A stretch of DNA of 64,000 nucleotides from Pseudophaeobacter profundi (lineage in GTDB: Bacteria > Pseudomonadota > Alphaproteobacteria > Rhodobacterales > Rhodobacteraceae): assembly GCF_029697505.1 (NCBI RefSeq), contig NZ_JARJEF010000012.1, positions 57,222-121,221 on the forward strand, in the 5' to 3' direction. Of the stretch, positions 36,045 to 43,142 are shown in pieces (within the stretch, counting starts at the first letter, position 1; each line of letters starts with the position of its first letter). The position numbers and the translations under genes are program-made. The notes beneath the pieces were generated by a model. It was not told the DNA's origin, did no database searches, and saw only the letters and a program-made list of their open reading frames with translations.

Positions 36045-37088
36045 ATGAATTTGGAAAACCCGCTTGATCCCGCTGACGGATCTGGCGTCGATGCGGGCCA
36101 GGAGGCGCAGGCGCGCGCCGAGGCCCTGTGGCCCAGGGCAGCGACCAGTGTCGGGCTGCCTGAGGCGGGTGCCACCTTTCGCAGATTGCAGGTTAACAGT
36201 CGCCGACAGGGCCACCGCAGCGTTGTAGAGGTCAGGCTTCCGGACGGGGACCGGTTTGTGCTGCGCGCGGATTTCGACGCAGAGCGGTCGCCCAGGTTTG
36301 CCAATGTCCTGGCGCGGCACCGGTCAGCGGTAGAGGGTTTGCGCCCGTTGTCTGGGGTGTCGGCACCGGCTATTCTGTGGGAAGATCCGCAAAACCCCTA
36401 TTACCTGATGGCCTTTGCCCCAGGCGATACCGCATTCCGCAGGCTTGAGGCGAGTGACTATGGGTTTGGCGCGCGCGGCGCTGTCTTGCGACAGATAGGC
36501 CAGGCAGTGGCGGCGCTGCATCGGGTTTCCGAGGTCGGAGAGCGGCAATTCTGGCCCAAGTCATTTCTGACCCGGATTTCTGCCTGCGCCCAAGCGGTAC
36601 GCGGCGGGCAATTGGCCGTGCCCAAGCCAAATAGATTTCTTGGCCTCTGCGCCTTTTTGCATCGCGCGGCGCGGCGGGCGCGGCACCAGTCTTTTATCGG
36701 TGCGGTCGAACATGGCGACCTGCATCTGCGCAATATGCTGATGACCGACAGCATGGTCTCTTTCATTGACTTCTCCAACCATAAAGGGACCTACCCGCAG
36801 CGGGATCTGGCCTCGATCTGGCTGGCAAACTGTCCGGATCATTTGGCAAAGGATGGGCGCGAACCCGGCTATGGGCTGGTCGCCAAAGAGGACTGGGCGG
36901 CCTTTCAGGATGGCTATGGCGCAAATCTGGTGGATGACCCGGTGTTCCGGTTCTTCTTTGCGCTACGCCTTTTTACATCCTGGTCTCTGCTGACCAAAAA
37001 GCCGCAACCGCTGGACGTGAAAGCGCTTCGGCGTGCTGATGCGTTTGTTGCCGTCTTTGACGCGCTTCTGGCCGAAGAGACCGACTAG
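36045..37088 (+). CDS. Phosphotransferase/aminoglycoside-kinase-fold (APH) family protein
   Basis: Encodes 347 residues from MNLENPLDPADG. The open frame extends about 400 bp upstream into trmD, but that is antisense to a certain gene, so this ATG is chosen. The kinase-like C-terminal lobe carries VEHGDLHLRNML and MVSFIDFSNH, the HGDxxxxN and metal aspartate pair of APH/choline-kinase-fold enzymes. The substrate is not predictable. It interrupts the rimM-trmD order on the opposite strand. Confidence 0.78.
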   Translation: MNLENPLDPADGSGVDAGQEAQARAEALWPRAATSVGLPEAGATFRRLQVNSRRQGHRSVVEVRLPDGDRFVLRADFDAERSPRFANVLARHRSAVEGLRPLSGVSAPAILWEDPQNPYYLMAFAPGDTAFRRLEASDYGFGARGAVLRQIGQAVAALHRVSEVGERQFWPKSFLTRISACAQAVRGGQLAVPKPNRFLGLCAFLHRAARRARHQSFIGAVEHGDLHLRNMLMTDSMVSFIDFSNHKGTYPQRDLASIWLANCPDHLAKDGREPGYGLVAKEDWAAFQDGYGANLVDDPVFRFFFALRLFTSWSLLTKKPQPLDVKALRRADAFVAVFDALLAEETD

Positions 37089-37185
37089 CATGTCGCGCAA
37101 AAGTGGCCGCCGGTTTCGCGCATCCAAAATGTGCGAAATCAACTGGGTTCGCTTGTCACGTGACTGCAAATCAATGCTGAAACCG

Positions 37186-37713
37186 CTAGAACAGCCCTTC
37201 TGGCGGGTCGGCGATGATGCGGCCCTGCTCTAGATCGACTGTGGGCACGGCTGCCAGGGTGAAGGGCAGAAAGACGGTGCCTTTCAGGCCTTCGCCCTGC
37301 AATTCCAGCAGATCGCTGGCGCCGTGGTTCTGCACCGATTTCACCCTGCCCAACAGGACACCGCCGGTATCATAAACCGCCACCCCTATCAGATCGGCAT
37401 GGTAATATTCGTCGCTGGGCAGGCTCGGCAATTGATCGCGGCTGGTGAACAGGCGCAGCCCTTTCAGGGCATCAGCCTGTTCCTTTGTGTCTACTCCGCC
37501 GATACGCCCGGTAAAGCCGCCTTTGACGGCCCGGATCAGCGACAGGCTGAAGTGCTGGCTGCCATCTTCATTGCTGAGCGGCGAATAGCGTTCAATCTCG
37601 TCGGGGATAGCGCAAAAACTCTTGAGGCGCACTTCGCCGCGTATGCCGTAGGACCCGGCAATGGCACCAACACAGATCAGATCGTTTGCAGGGGGTGTTT
37701 TGGGGTCGCTCAT
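37186..37713 (-). CDS. rimM: Ribosome maturation factor RimM
   Basis: Encodes 175 residues from [33 protein letters not shown], the standard RimM opening. The C-terminal PRC-barrel has [14 protein letters not shown]...[17 protein letters not shown] and ends in [23 protein letters not shown]. It acts in 16S rRNA processing and 30S head maturation. The GGAGAG ribosome-binding site is inside the end of the preceding 46-residue gene, so the two are translationally coupled. Confidence 0.94.
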   Translation of the reverse strand: MSDPKTPPANDLICVGAIAGSYGIRGEVRLKSFCAIPDEIERYSPLSNEDGSQHFSLSLIRAVKGGFTGRIGGVDTKEQADALKGLRLFTSRDQLPSLPSDEYYHADLIGVAVYDTGGVLLGRVKSVQNHGASDLLELQGEGLKGTVFLPFTLAAVPTVDLEQGRIIADPPEGLF

Positions 37714-37717
37714 TGGG

Positions 37718-37858
37718 TCACTCTCCTGCGCAGTATCCGGCGCGCACCCATTGGCCGCCAGACGTTGCGCATAGGTCCTTTTGATGGCTGCGCTCGAATA
37801 GAATGCCAGAGGTAAAGGCGATCGCAACAAAAATTACAAGGCGGATCAGACGTCCCAT
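37718..37858 (-). CDS. Small membrane protein (46 residues) upstream of rimM
   Basis: An ATG at 37856-37858 opens a 46-residue frame ending in TGA at 37718-37720. It has a basic N-terminus (MGRLIRL), one hydrophobic helix ([13 protein letters not shown]), then a short polar tail with two cysteines in a C-x4-GG-x-W-x6-C pattern (residues 30-43). It starts 3 bp after the bluB stop and ends 4 bp before rimM, with the rimM ribosome-binding site inside it. That tight packing and the membrane-plus-cysteine design argue it is real. Function unknown; the cysteines may form a periplasmic disulfide. Confidence 0.75.
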   Translation of the reverse strand: MGRLIRLVIFVAIAFTSGILFERSHQKDLCATSGGQWVRAGYCAGE

Positions 37859-37861
37859 GCG

Positions 37862-38539
37862 CTAGCGCGTCTCGATCGGCAGGGCGGCGCGGCGGCTTTC
37901 CCAGCCCAGGCGCTCCAGCTCGGGGCTGTCGGCCAGTTCCTGTGGCCAGCCAATGCAGAAATAACCAATCAATTGCCAGTCGGCAGGGACGGCAAGATCG
38001 CGGGCCAGTTGATCTGGATCCAGCACCGAGACCCAGCCCAGCCCCAGGCCTTCGGCCCGCAGAGAGAGCCAGAACAGGGTCACGGCGCAGACCACCGAGT
38101 AGCGCCGCATTTCAGGCATGGTGGCAGCACCAAGCCCGTGGCCCTGGTTGGTTTCGTCATCGCAGAACACAGCCAGCTGTACCGGGGCCTCGCGCATGCC
38201 GGACAGTTTCAGCCCGGCATAGCGGGTTGCCTGATCGCCGGAATATCCTTCCAGGGCGGCGGCATTGGCCTGCTCAAAATTTCGCAGGGCGGCATCGCGG
38301 GCGGCATCGCTGTCGATGCGCAGAATGCGCCAGGGTTCGCTCAGCCCCACCGAGGGGGCCTGCTGGATGGCCTTGAGGCAGCGCGCCAGCACTGCCTCGT
38401 CAACCGGATCTTTGCGGAAGCGGCGCACATCGCGCCGCATCCGCATCAACAGGTCAAGCTGGTCGCGGAACCCGGAGTCAAAAGCGCCCTCAGGGGGCTC
38501 TTGGCTGTGCCCGCTTGGGGGCAGGTCCCGCGAGTCCAT
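37862..38539 (-). CDS. bluB: 5,6-dimethylbenzimidazole synthase (BluB)
   Basis: Encodes 225 residues from MDSRDLPPSGHSQ. A nitroreductase-fold enzyme with the BluB-specific text RMRRDVRRFRKDPV, QQAPSVGLSEPWRI, YAGLKLSGMREAPVQLAVFCD and LGLGWVSVLDPDQLA. BluB breaks down FMNH2 with O2 to give the lower ligand of vitamin B12. It starts 5 bp after the rpsP stop. Longer in-frame starts overlap rpsP. No other cobalamin genes lie in the window. Confidence 0.9.
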   Translation of the reverse strand: MDSRDLPPSGHSQEPPEGAFDSGFRDQLDLLMRMRRDVRRFRKDPVDEAVLARCLKAIQQAPSVGLSEPWRILRIDSDAARDAALRNFEQANAAALEGYSGDQATRYAGLKLSGMREAPVQLAVFCDDETNQGHGLGAATMPEMRRYSVVCAVTLFWLSLRAEGLGLGWVSVLDPDQLARDLAVPADWQLIGYFCIGWPQELADSPELERLGWESRRAALPIETR

Positions 38540-38543
38540 TGCC

Positions 38544-38900
38544 TTATTCCGCGTCGGCGGGTGCGGCTGCCTTGGCTGCTTTTTCTTCAGCGCGTGCCTG
38601 GGCTTTCTTGCCAGGAGTACCCTTTTTAGGGTTGGAGCGCTCGGTCTTTTCGCGCACGCCAGCTGCTTCCAGCATACGGGCGATACGGTCGGTGACCTGA
38701 GCACCCTGGTCGAGCCAGTACTGAACGCGCTCCATGTCCATTTTCACGCGCTCTTCGCTGTCTTTGGGCAGCAGCGGGTTGTAGGTGCCGAGCTTTTCAA
38801 CAAAACGGCCGTCACGTGGCATGCGGCTGTCAGCAGCTACGATGCGGTAGAAGGGGCGTTTTTTCGAGCCGCCACGGGCCAGACGAAGTTTGATAGCCAT
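38544..38900 (-). CDS. rpsP: 30S ribosomal protein S16
   Basis: Encodes 118 residues starting [26 protein letters not shown]. The S16 core is about 80 residues; the remaining Lys/Ala-rich tail ([27 protein letters not shown]) is the usual alphaproteobacterial extension. It is 41 bp after the chorismate mutase stop and begins the rpsP-bluB-small gene-rimM run. Confidence 0.96.
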   Translation of the reverse strand: MAIKLRLARGGSKKRPFYRIVAADSRMPRDGRFVEKLGTYNPLLPKDSEERVKMDMERVQYWLDQGAQVTDRIARMLEAAGVREKTERSNPKKGTPGKKAQARAEEKAAKAAAPADAE

Positions 38901-38941
38901 GGGGTAAGTCTCCTTTGATGGCGTTGACAGGGATATCCCTG

Positions 38942-39268
38942 TTATTCCTGGTGTTTCTTGTGGTGTCTGATGACTTCCTGAATGATGAAGTTCAGGAAAG
39001 CCTTGGCGAAATCGGGGTCCAGGTTGGCCCGTTTTGCCAAATCTTCCAGCCGTGCGATCTGCGTGCCTTCGCGGGTCGGATCCGAAGGCGGCAGGTCATG
39101 TTCAGCTTTCAGCTGACCAACGGCCTGTGTGTGTTTAAAACGCTCGCCCAGAGTATAGACGAGGATTGCATCAAGCCGGTCGATGCTTTCGCGGTGACCG
39201 GCGAGAATTGCTGCTGCGCGCGCCACATCGTCGAGATCGGCACTGGCTGTGGTGTCGTGATCAGTCAA
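38942..39268 (-). CDS. Chorismate mutase, AroQ type (TTG start)
   Basis: Encodes 108 residues. No ATG or GTG fits: the only ATG-started frame runs deep into the upstream acetyltransferase gene. A TTG at 39268 has AAGGA seven bases ahead and overlaps the acetyltransferase stop, so it is chosen. The AroQ helical pattern is visible: [58 protein letters not shown] and [17 protein letters not shown]. It converts chorismate to prephenate toward phenylalanine/tyrosine. A rare start codon suggests low translation or coupling to the gene before it. Confidence 0.85.
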   Translation of the reverse strand: MTDHDTTASADLDDVARAAAILAGHRESIDRLDAILVYTLGERFKHTQAVGQLKAEHDLPPSDPTREGTQIARLEDLAKRANLDPDFAKAFLNFIIQEVIRHHKKHQE

Positions 39269-39863
39269 GGGCCCATCCTTTTGGTTTGAACAGGGGGTCG
39301 GCGTAGTGGCTGATTTCCATTTCAATGCCATGCGCGATCTGGCTACCCGGCAGCGCCTGCGGGCTGGGGTGGCGATAGACCGCGTCATTGCCGTCAATGG
39401 TGTGGGCCGCGTGGTCTTTTACCGCGCCAAGCCGTTCCGCCAGGCGGATCGAGTCGAGGTTCTTGGGATCAAGATAGCTGACCGCAGTGTCCCAGCCCAG
39501 GGTGTTGTAGAAATAGCTGCGGGCCGCATTCGTGGCCTCTAGCGCATAGCCGCGCCCTGCTGCATCCGGCCAGATGATCCAGGCGATCTCGCGCTCGGGC
39601 CAGCCAGCGGGCATCCAGCCGCCGGCCATGCCGTAGGTTTCATCCGTCACCTTGTCGTGGATCATCCACATGCCAAAACCGTGAATCTGCCAATGGCCTA
39701 TTTCGGCCGCATAGAGCATCCAGGATTCATAAGCGTTCAGCGGCCCGCCCATGAAGCGCGCGCGGTAAGAGGCAAAGGTGGCCTCAAAATCGGGGTAATC
39801 CGACGCCTCGGGACCGCGTAGCACCAGACGCTGGGTCTCGATCACTGGTATGCTTAGGCTCAT
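39261..39863 (-). CDS. GNAT-family N-acetyltransferase (third of tandem set)
   Basis: Encodes 200 residues from MSLSIPVIETQRLVLRGPEASDYPDF. The GNAT (RimJ/RimL-like) fold shows the acetyl-CoA loop region IIWPDAAGRGYALEATNAARSYFYNTLGW and LDPKNLDSIRLAERLGA. The ATG overlaps the stop of the preceding GNAT gene by 4 bp, and its stop overlaps the chorismate mutase TTG. Compared with its two neighbours it has a longer C-terminus. The likely substrate is a protein N-terminus or ribosomal protein, or a small amine; not determinable. Confidence 0.87.
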   Translation of the reverse strand: MSLSIPVIETQRLVLRGPEASDYPDFEATFASYRARFMGGPLNAYESWMLYAAEIGHWQIHGFGMWMIHDKVTDETYGMAGGWMPAGWPEREIAWIIWPDAAGRGYALEATNAARSYFYNTLGWDTAVSYLDPKNLDSIRLAERLGAVKDHAAHTIDGNDAVYRHPSPQALPGSQIAHGIEMEISHYADPLFKPKGWALD

Positions 39864-40387
39864 GCCGCAGCCTCCAGTCTGGGGTGACGCCAAATTTGAC
39901 AGGGCTTGCCCAGCAGCTCTGACTCGCGCTCAAAGCGGGCGCCAAGCCGTTCCGCCAGTGCCATTGAACGACCATTGGCATGGGCGATATAGCTGATCAC
40001 ACCGTTCAGACCCTGGTGTTGCGCCGCATGGCTGCGGGCTGCCGCTGCCGCCTCAAAGCCGTATCCTTTGCCTTCCGCTGGTTCAAACAGGGTCCAGCCC
40101 AGTTCCGGTTCAGACCAGCCAGGGGCAAAGATCATGCCGGTCCATCCGACAAAGGTGCCCGAAGTTTTTTCGACGATATGCCACAACCCATAGCCGTTGA
40201 GCACCCAATGACCCAGCCGTGACACAAGCGATGTGTAGCTGCCCATGGCATCGCGGGGACCGCCCACCATGTGGCTGCGTGTCGTTGCAAAAAAGGCGAT
40301 CATGGCTTGCAGATCGTCCAGCTGCGGCGCACGCAGGGTCAGGCGTTCGGTTTCAATCACCGGAATGGGCAGGGAGATCGCGTTCAT
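39860..40387 (-). CDS. GNAT-family N-acetyltransferase (second of tandem set)
   Basis: Encodes 175 residues starting MNAISLPIPVIETERLTLRAPQLDDLQAM. The acetyl-CoA binding stretch EPAEGKGYGFEAAAAARSHA and the ANGRSMALAERLGARFERE motif follow the RimJ/RimL type. It shares opening motif (IETxRLxLR), length and central GYGxW signature with both flanking copies, so all three look like tandem duplicates that have diverged. ATGA overlaps join it to both neighbours. Confidence 0.87.
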   Translation of the reverse strand: MNAISLPIPVIETERLTLRAPQLDDLQAMIAFFATTRSHMVGGPRDAMGSYTSLVSRLGHWVLNGYGLWHIVEKTSGTFVGWTGMIFAPGWSEPELGWTLFEPAEGKGYGFEAAAAARSHAAQHQGLNGVISYIAHANGRSMALAERLGARFERESELLGKPCQIWRHPRLEAAA

Positions 40388-40926
40388 GCATAGCTCTCCA
40401 TGCCGCCACTGGCGAGATCATCCGGGCTCATGTGGCGCCAGACCTCCAGAGAGCCTAGTCGGACGTGGCTGAAATCGCCGTCCCGGCTGGCACCCAGGCG
40501 CTGCGCGACTTTTCGCGAGGCATGGTTCTCGGGTGCAACCAGGCTGATAGCTGTAGTCCAGCCCAGAGTGTCATACGCAAAGGTGCGGGCGGCGGTGGCC
40601 GCCTCGGTGGCGTAGCCCTTGCCGCCAAAACCTTCAAACAGGTCCCAGCCGATTTCTGGCTCTGGCCAGCCTTCGGGGTTCCACAAGCCGATGATGCCTG
40701 CAGGTTTGCCGGTTTCTTTTTCAACAAGCGTCCAGCGGCCATAGCCCCGCATCTGCCAGTGGCCGATTTCCAGCGCCAGATGGCGCCAGACCTTGTCCGG
40801 CGGCATCTGCCCACCGACAAAGTCGGCGCGCGGTGAGGCATAGAAGGCGCAGAGCGGCTCGAAATCTCTCAACGCAGGCAGGCGCAGCATAAGGCGCTGA
40901 GTCTCTATGGTGGGAACCTGGATCAT
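40384..40926 (-). CDS. GNAT-family N-acetyltransferase (first of tandem set)
   Basis: Encodes 180 residues from MIQVPTIETQRLMLRLPALRDFEPL. A longer frame runs into ffh. The core LFEGFGGKGYATEAATAARTFAYDTLGW and ENHASRKVAQRLGA are GNAT acetyl-CoA motifs. The ATG is 1 bp after the ffh stop, and the 3' end overlaps the second copy by 4 bp, so it is translated from the ffh transcript. Confidence 0.87.
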   Translation of the reverse strand: MIQVPTIETQRLMLRLPALRDFEPLCAFYASPRADFVGGQMPPDKVWRHLALEIGHWQMRGYGRWTLVEKETGKPAGIIGLWNPEGWPEPEIGWDLFEGFGGKGYATEAATAARTFAYDTLGWTTAISLVAPENHASRKVAQRLGASRDGDFSHVRLGSLEVWRHMSPDDLASGGMESYA

Positions 40927-40927
40927 G

Positions 40928-42457
40928 TTATTTCTTTTTGCCAAAGCCAGAGAGCCCGCCGGGCAGCCCCATGCCGCCGAGGCCACCAAGCCCGGGCAGG
41001 CCACCGGGCATTCCCTTGCCGCCGCCCATGGCTTTGGCCGCCGCTTCCAGCGCCTTGGGGTCCATTTGGCTGGGGTCCATGCCCGCCATATCGCCCATGC
41101 CGCCGCCTTTGCCGAGCATGCCTTTCATGGCCTGCTTCAGCATCTTGCCTTTGCCCATCTTGCCCATCTTCTTCATCATGTCCGACATCTGTCGGTGCAT
41201 TTTCAGAAGCTTGTTGAGGTCGGAAACCTGCATGCCAGCGCCGGCGACAATGCGTTTCTTGCGGCTGGCCTGCAGCAGCGCGGGGTTGGCGCGCTCTTTC
41301 TTGGTCATCGACTGGATCATGGCGATCTGGCGTTTGACCACCTTGTCGTCCATGCCTGCGTCCTGCACCTGTTTGGCCATTTTTCCCATGCCGGGCATCA
41401 TCGACATCATGCCTTCCATGCCGCCCATCTGCAGCATCTGTTCCAGCTGCATCTTCAGGTCATTCATGTTGAAATGACCCTTCATCATGCGCTTCATCAT
41501 GCGTTCGGCCTGTTCGGCCTCGATGGTTTCCTGGGCCTTTTCGACCAGCGCCACGATGTCGCCCATGCCAAGGATGCGGCCTGCGACCCGTTCGGGTTCG
41601 AAGGTTTCGATGGCGTCCATTTTTTCGCCAAGGCCGACAAAGCGGATCGGCTTGCCGGTCACCGCGCGCATCGACAGCGCGGCACCGCCGCGCCCGTCGC
41701 CATCCATCCGGGTGAGCACCACGCCGGAGATGCCGATCTTGGCGTCAAATTCCTCGGCGACCTCAACCGCGACCTGGCCGGTCAGCCCATCGACCACCAG
41801 CAGGGTTTCGCGGGGGCTCACCACATTGCGGACGTCTTCGACCTCTTGCATCAGGGTTTCGTCGATATGCAACCGGCCAGCGGTATCCAGCATATAGACG
41901 TCATAGCCGCCCAGAGCCGCCTGCTGCTTGGCGCGCTTGGCGATATCTACCGGCTGCTGGCCGGGCACGATGGGTAGGGTGTCGACGCCAATCTGCGCAC
42001 CCAGCACCGCCAACTGATCCATCGCCGCCGGGCGATAAACATCGAGCGAGGCCATGAGCACGCGCTTGCCGTCTTTTTCCTTCAGCCGTTTGGCCAGTTT
42101 ACCGGTGGTGGTGGTCTTACCAGAGCCCTGCAGGCCCACCATCAGGATCGGCGCAGGCGGGCTGTCCACCTTGAGCGTGCCAAGATCTGCATCGCCGCGC
42201 AGTACATCAACCAACGCGTCATGGACGATTTTCACAACCTGCTGGCCCGGTGTCACCGATTTGGTCACCGATTGGCCCGTGGCCTGTTCCTGGACTTTCT
42301 TGACAAAATCACGCGCCACCGGCAGCGAAACATCGGCCTCTAGCAGGGCAACACGCACTTCGCGCAGGGCGGTTTTGACATCTTCTTCAGACAGGGCACC
42401 CTGTTTGGTCAGCCGGTCAAAGACCCCGGAAAGCCGTTCGGATAGATTTTCAAACAT
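40928..42457 (-). CDS. ffh: Signal recognition particle protein Ffh
   Basis: Encodes 509 residues. The N domain is followed by the SRP GTPase G domain: GLQGSGKTTTTGKLA (G1), DVYRPAAMDQL (insertion box), DTAGR (G3), and a later GDGRGGAALS. The methionine-rich M domain (from about 330) binds 4.5S RNA, and the tail is very Gly/Met-rich (LPGLGGLGGMGLPGG). It delivers nascent membrane proteins to FtsY. It heads the long minus-strand block ffh-GNATx3-chorismate mutase-rpsP. Confidence 0.96.
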   Translation of the reverse strand: MFENLSERLSGVFDRLTKQGALSEEDVKTALREVRVALLEADVSLPVARDFVKKVQEQATGQSVTKSVTPGQQVVKIVHDALVDVLRGDADLGTLKVDSPPAPILMVGLQGSGKTTTTGKLAKRLKEKDGKRVLMASLDVYRPAAMDQLAVLGAQIGVDTLPIVPGQQPVDIAKRAKQQAALGGYDVYMLDTAGRLHIDETLMQEVEDVRNVVSPRETLLVVDGLTGQVAVEVAEEFDAKIGISGVVLTRMDGDGRGGAALSMRAVTGKPIRFVGLGEKMDAIETFEPERVAGRILGMGDIVALVEKAQETIEAEQAERMMKRMMKGHFNMNDLKMQLEQMLQMGGMEGMMSMMPGMGKMAKQVQDAGMDDKVVKRQIAMIQSMTKKERANPALLQASRKKRIVAGAGMQVSDLNKLLKMHRQMSDMMKKMGKMGKGKMLKQAMKGMLGKGGGMGDMAGMDPSQMDPKALEAAAKAMGGGKGMPGGLPGLGGLGGMGLPGGLSGFGKKK

Positions 42458-42608
42458 GGCTTACGGCCTCCTTTGCCGACGATAAAACCAGACAGCCCCT
42501 ATGTAATGAGCGGGCCGCCCATGCGCAATTGCCCCTAGGCGGCGTGTCAATGCGAGAGCAATCCAAACAGAATTGCCCCCACGGGCGTAACACGCTGGTG
42601 GAGGGCGA

Positions 42609-43097
42609 TCCCTGACATGTCAGGGACCGGAAGACTCGACTGGCTTCCGGATATTGGCCATGCGTTACGATGATTGACGGGCGGAGTCAACAGGGTGGAG
42701 CAGCGCGGTTTGGCAGCCAGGGCGCAGATGACAGGGCCAGCAGGGGCAGGAATGGTGCAACCTCGCAATCCAGAGGTGCCCCCCCGCGCGACAATCCCGC
42801 AAGGGCACCTTTATGGCGCTTGACAGGTAAGGGGGTGCTTAGCCACCATCGGGGCATAGCCCCGCTGATTCACCCCGCGTGTTTCGCGTGCTGGATCTTA
42901 CCGGCGCAGCGATCTCAGACGTATCAGAGATCGCAATGACATGGGCTGTCACGGGTGCAGGATAGCTACAGGCGAGGCAACGCAAGGTCGAACGCGACTT
43001 TTGCCACCGTTTGCCGTCTGCGGGCGCAGTCGGGTGTGGCGTTGGCGCATTCGACGTCATCTAGTCAGGCAGTCACAGGCCCCCGGCATCTGGGGGC
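42609..43097. other. Gene-free region rich in inverted repeats
   Basis: Between ffh (from 42457) and the EF-G-like gene (43143) no credible gene is seen. Inverted repeats: a perfect 18 bp palindrome at 42609-42626; a 7 bp stem CCGGAAG/CTTCCGG at 42627-42650; AGGTGCCC/GGGCACCT at 42774-42810; CGGGGC-ATA-GCCCCG at 42850-42864; GCGATCTC/GAGATCGC at 42909-42934; GCCCCC/GGGGGC at 43079-43097. It could hold a structured small RNA, a leader, operators, or the ffh promoter. No known RNA consensus was recognised. Confidence 0.4.
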
Positions 43098-43142
43098 GCG
43101 GGCCCGTTCAGGGCAGCCCCAGCCGAGGAAAGGTCCAAAGTC

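Noticed and set aside
39269-39397. ATG-started extension of the chorismate mutase
   Set aside because: It lies within the coding end of the acetyltransferase gene and has no family similarity; the TTG with a good ribosome-binding site is preferred.
42458-43142. SRP RNA, RNase P RNA or cobalamin riboswitch next to ffh
   Set aside because: None of the conserved core sequences of these RNAs could be found; GAGGAAAG before the EF-G-like gene is simply its ribosome-binding region.
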